Of a stretch of 64,000 nucleotides of DNA, positions 62,559 through 64,000 are shown piece by piece; positions within the stretch are counted from its first letter, which is position 1, and each line of letters opens with the position of its first letter. Location of the stretch: the NCBI GenBank assembly GCA_017506865.1, contig JAFCMP010000094.1, positions 186,001 to 250,000 on the forward strand, written 5' to 3'. The notes beneath the pieces are model-generated. The model had not been told where the DNA came from. It did not search any database and saw only the letters and a program-made list of their open reading frames with translations. Origin of the DNA: Tribonema minus. Lineage: Eukaryota > Sar > Xanthophyceae > Tribonematales > Tribonemataceae. Position numbers and translations under genes: made by a program.

Positions 62559-63907
62559 CTGTGAGGTCAGCGCCGACAAGCTCGAGGAGCGTGTCGTTGT
62601 TGTCGTTGTCTGCTTTCGAGCCCACCGCCGACCTCTTGCGCTGTAGTGTTCTGAAAAAAACTTTTGGCGGCGTGGTTTGAGTGCACCCTCTAGTGAGCCA
62701 AGGGGCCAAGGTCAGCCGCTTGCGACCGTTATTATTGGTGTCGCGCGCAATGCAGCTTGCCCTCAGACTCTGCTGACCCACCAGCTTGCACAAACCTCCC
62801 AGCTCTCCTCAAATTCAATCCAAAGATCCGGTGGGATGTTCAACACCTGTGACTTACGAGGGTTGGGTGCAGTGACAGAAGTGGCAAGTGCAGCTTGGTC
62901 TCAAAGGAGTCTATGAAAAATGGCACGCCGCCACGGCCCACATGCGCCACACTTGCACTCTCCAGGAGGCAAGAACCCAAGGCAACACAGACAGCAATAG
63001 ACCCCGACAGCAAGTAGACCAAACACCCCTCCACCACTCCCTACAATTGTTGGGTAGGGAAACGGGGAGGAGGGTAGTGAGAGAAGCGAGGGGCGAGGGG
63101 GTGGGGGGGGGGGGGGGGCTTGGCAAAGTGCCAAGCCAAACTAAGCCTTCAGGGTCGGGTTAACATAATATGTTTGAGGGGTAGGAACACCTCTTCCCGC
63201 TTCCAGTCTCCAAAATAGCATTACACCGTGACCTTCTAAGGCCGTGTGCCACGTGTCTGTATGTTGCGTATTGTATGGATGATGTAATATGCTGGTCAGA
63301 ACAGTGGCACTCATTACAGCCCCTGTAACGTACACGTTGCAGGCACTACTACAACATGTAAATATTTCGAGTCTCGACAGCCTGCAATGACCAGAACACA
63401 AATCTTGACAAAATGTTTTCAAAGCACAAGTAAACAAATGAGTGTAGCGCGCAACATGTTTGCATGGTGTTATATGTAGTGTTGGGTATGGCTGATGGTG
63501 TTCACGTCAAACGTGCTCCAAAACACACAGAATGTGTGCTCTGAGACACACAGATAAACCCCAAAACGGCACTCGCTGCTGAGAGCCCTGGCAACTGTGG
63601 AGAGGATGGAGGGGGGTGGGGGAAGCGCTGGGTGCACCCATCTTCGGCATCACTATTTTGCAGCAGTGCTCGCCAGTGCTTAAAGGGAGCAGAGGTCGCA
63701 AGCAAACGATCTTCTATCCCGGTAGAAAATGCCCCTGCCCCGCCCCCCTCCCTAACCTATTTGCCCAACATTACCAGGCAACAGCGCATGTGCTAACTTT
63801 GCAGCAGCCCCAGCCACTGCCGGCGGCAATCAACGCAGAGCCGCATGAACGATACCCAGCCACATTGCAGCCTTGTGTACTGCACATGAGTGGGCGAAAC
63901 CGGACGC
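62559..63907. other. Unassigned region
   Basis: No convincing exon apart from the competing frame noted above. A G run lies at about 63101-63118. The sequence is of moderate GC and short open frames are not protein-like. Confidence 0.4.
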
Positions 63908-64000
63908 GGGTGGCTACAAGCGGCTACGCGCGCCTACAAGCGGCTGCATGCGGCTACAAGCAGCTGCGAGCTGCTAAAAGCGGCTACGCGCGCCTACAAG
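63908..64000. repeat. Minisatellite, unit about 12 or 24 bp
   Basis: From 63908 to the window end the words gcggctacaag and gcgcgcctacaagcggct alternate. Variants are gcggctgcatgc and gcagctgcgagctgc. The array continues past the window. Confidence 0.88.

Overview
This window looks like nuclear DNA of a photosynthetic alga with a red-lineage secondary plastid (ochrophyte or haptophyte). The reasons are many-exon genes with GT-AG and a few GC-AG introns, a protein with a signal peptide followed by a Phe-first plastid transit motif (EA|FSAGPP), GC-rich exons full of Ala/Gln/Gly runs, and about 15 short tracts of the TTAGGG telomere repeat. Species, gene names and exon models come from reading alone. 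Exon joins were checked for phase by hand, not against transcripts.

Layout. 1-16,205: moderate-GC DNA with no convincing gene, but two strong inverted repeats. 16,206-18,757 (+): two-exon plastid-targeted protein of unknown function. 20,961-37,627 (-): a 13-exon gene for a 1,948-residue non-canonical nucleotidyltransferase of the TRF4/MEE44 type. 38,863-50,246 (-): an 8-exon tRNase Z, head-to-tail with the previous gene. 53,225-54,927 (+): three mapped exons of a small membrane protein resembling DUF6787. 55,632-58,875 (+): a four-exon Derlin. 59.7-62.6 kb: exons of two unidentified genes, one on each strand. The last 90 bases are a minisatellite.

The outstanding feature is the introns. At most splice junctions of the three large genes, and at some in the smaller ones, the exon edge and its splice site recur in the adjoining intron as tandem, progressively degraded copies about 75-160 bp apart. 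I call these exon-edge echoes. They occur beside both donors and acceptors, often keep reading frame and splice site, and make up a large part of intron length. A second intron feature is a dispersed 100-135 bp element with seven copies, all in the same orientation relative to the host gene. A third is interstitial TTAGGG arrays, mostly inside introns.

The identified genes are housekeeping functions: RNA 3'-end tailing, tRNA 3' processing and ER-associated degradation, plus a plastid protein. They do not form a pathway. Their common theme is the way their introns are built.
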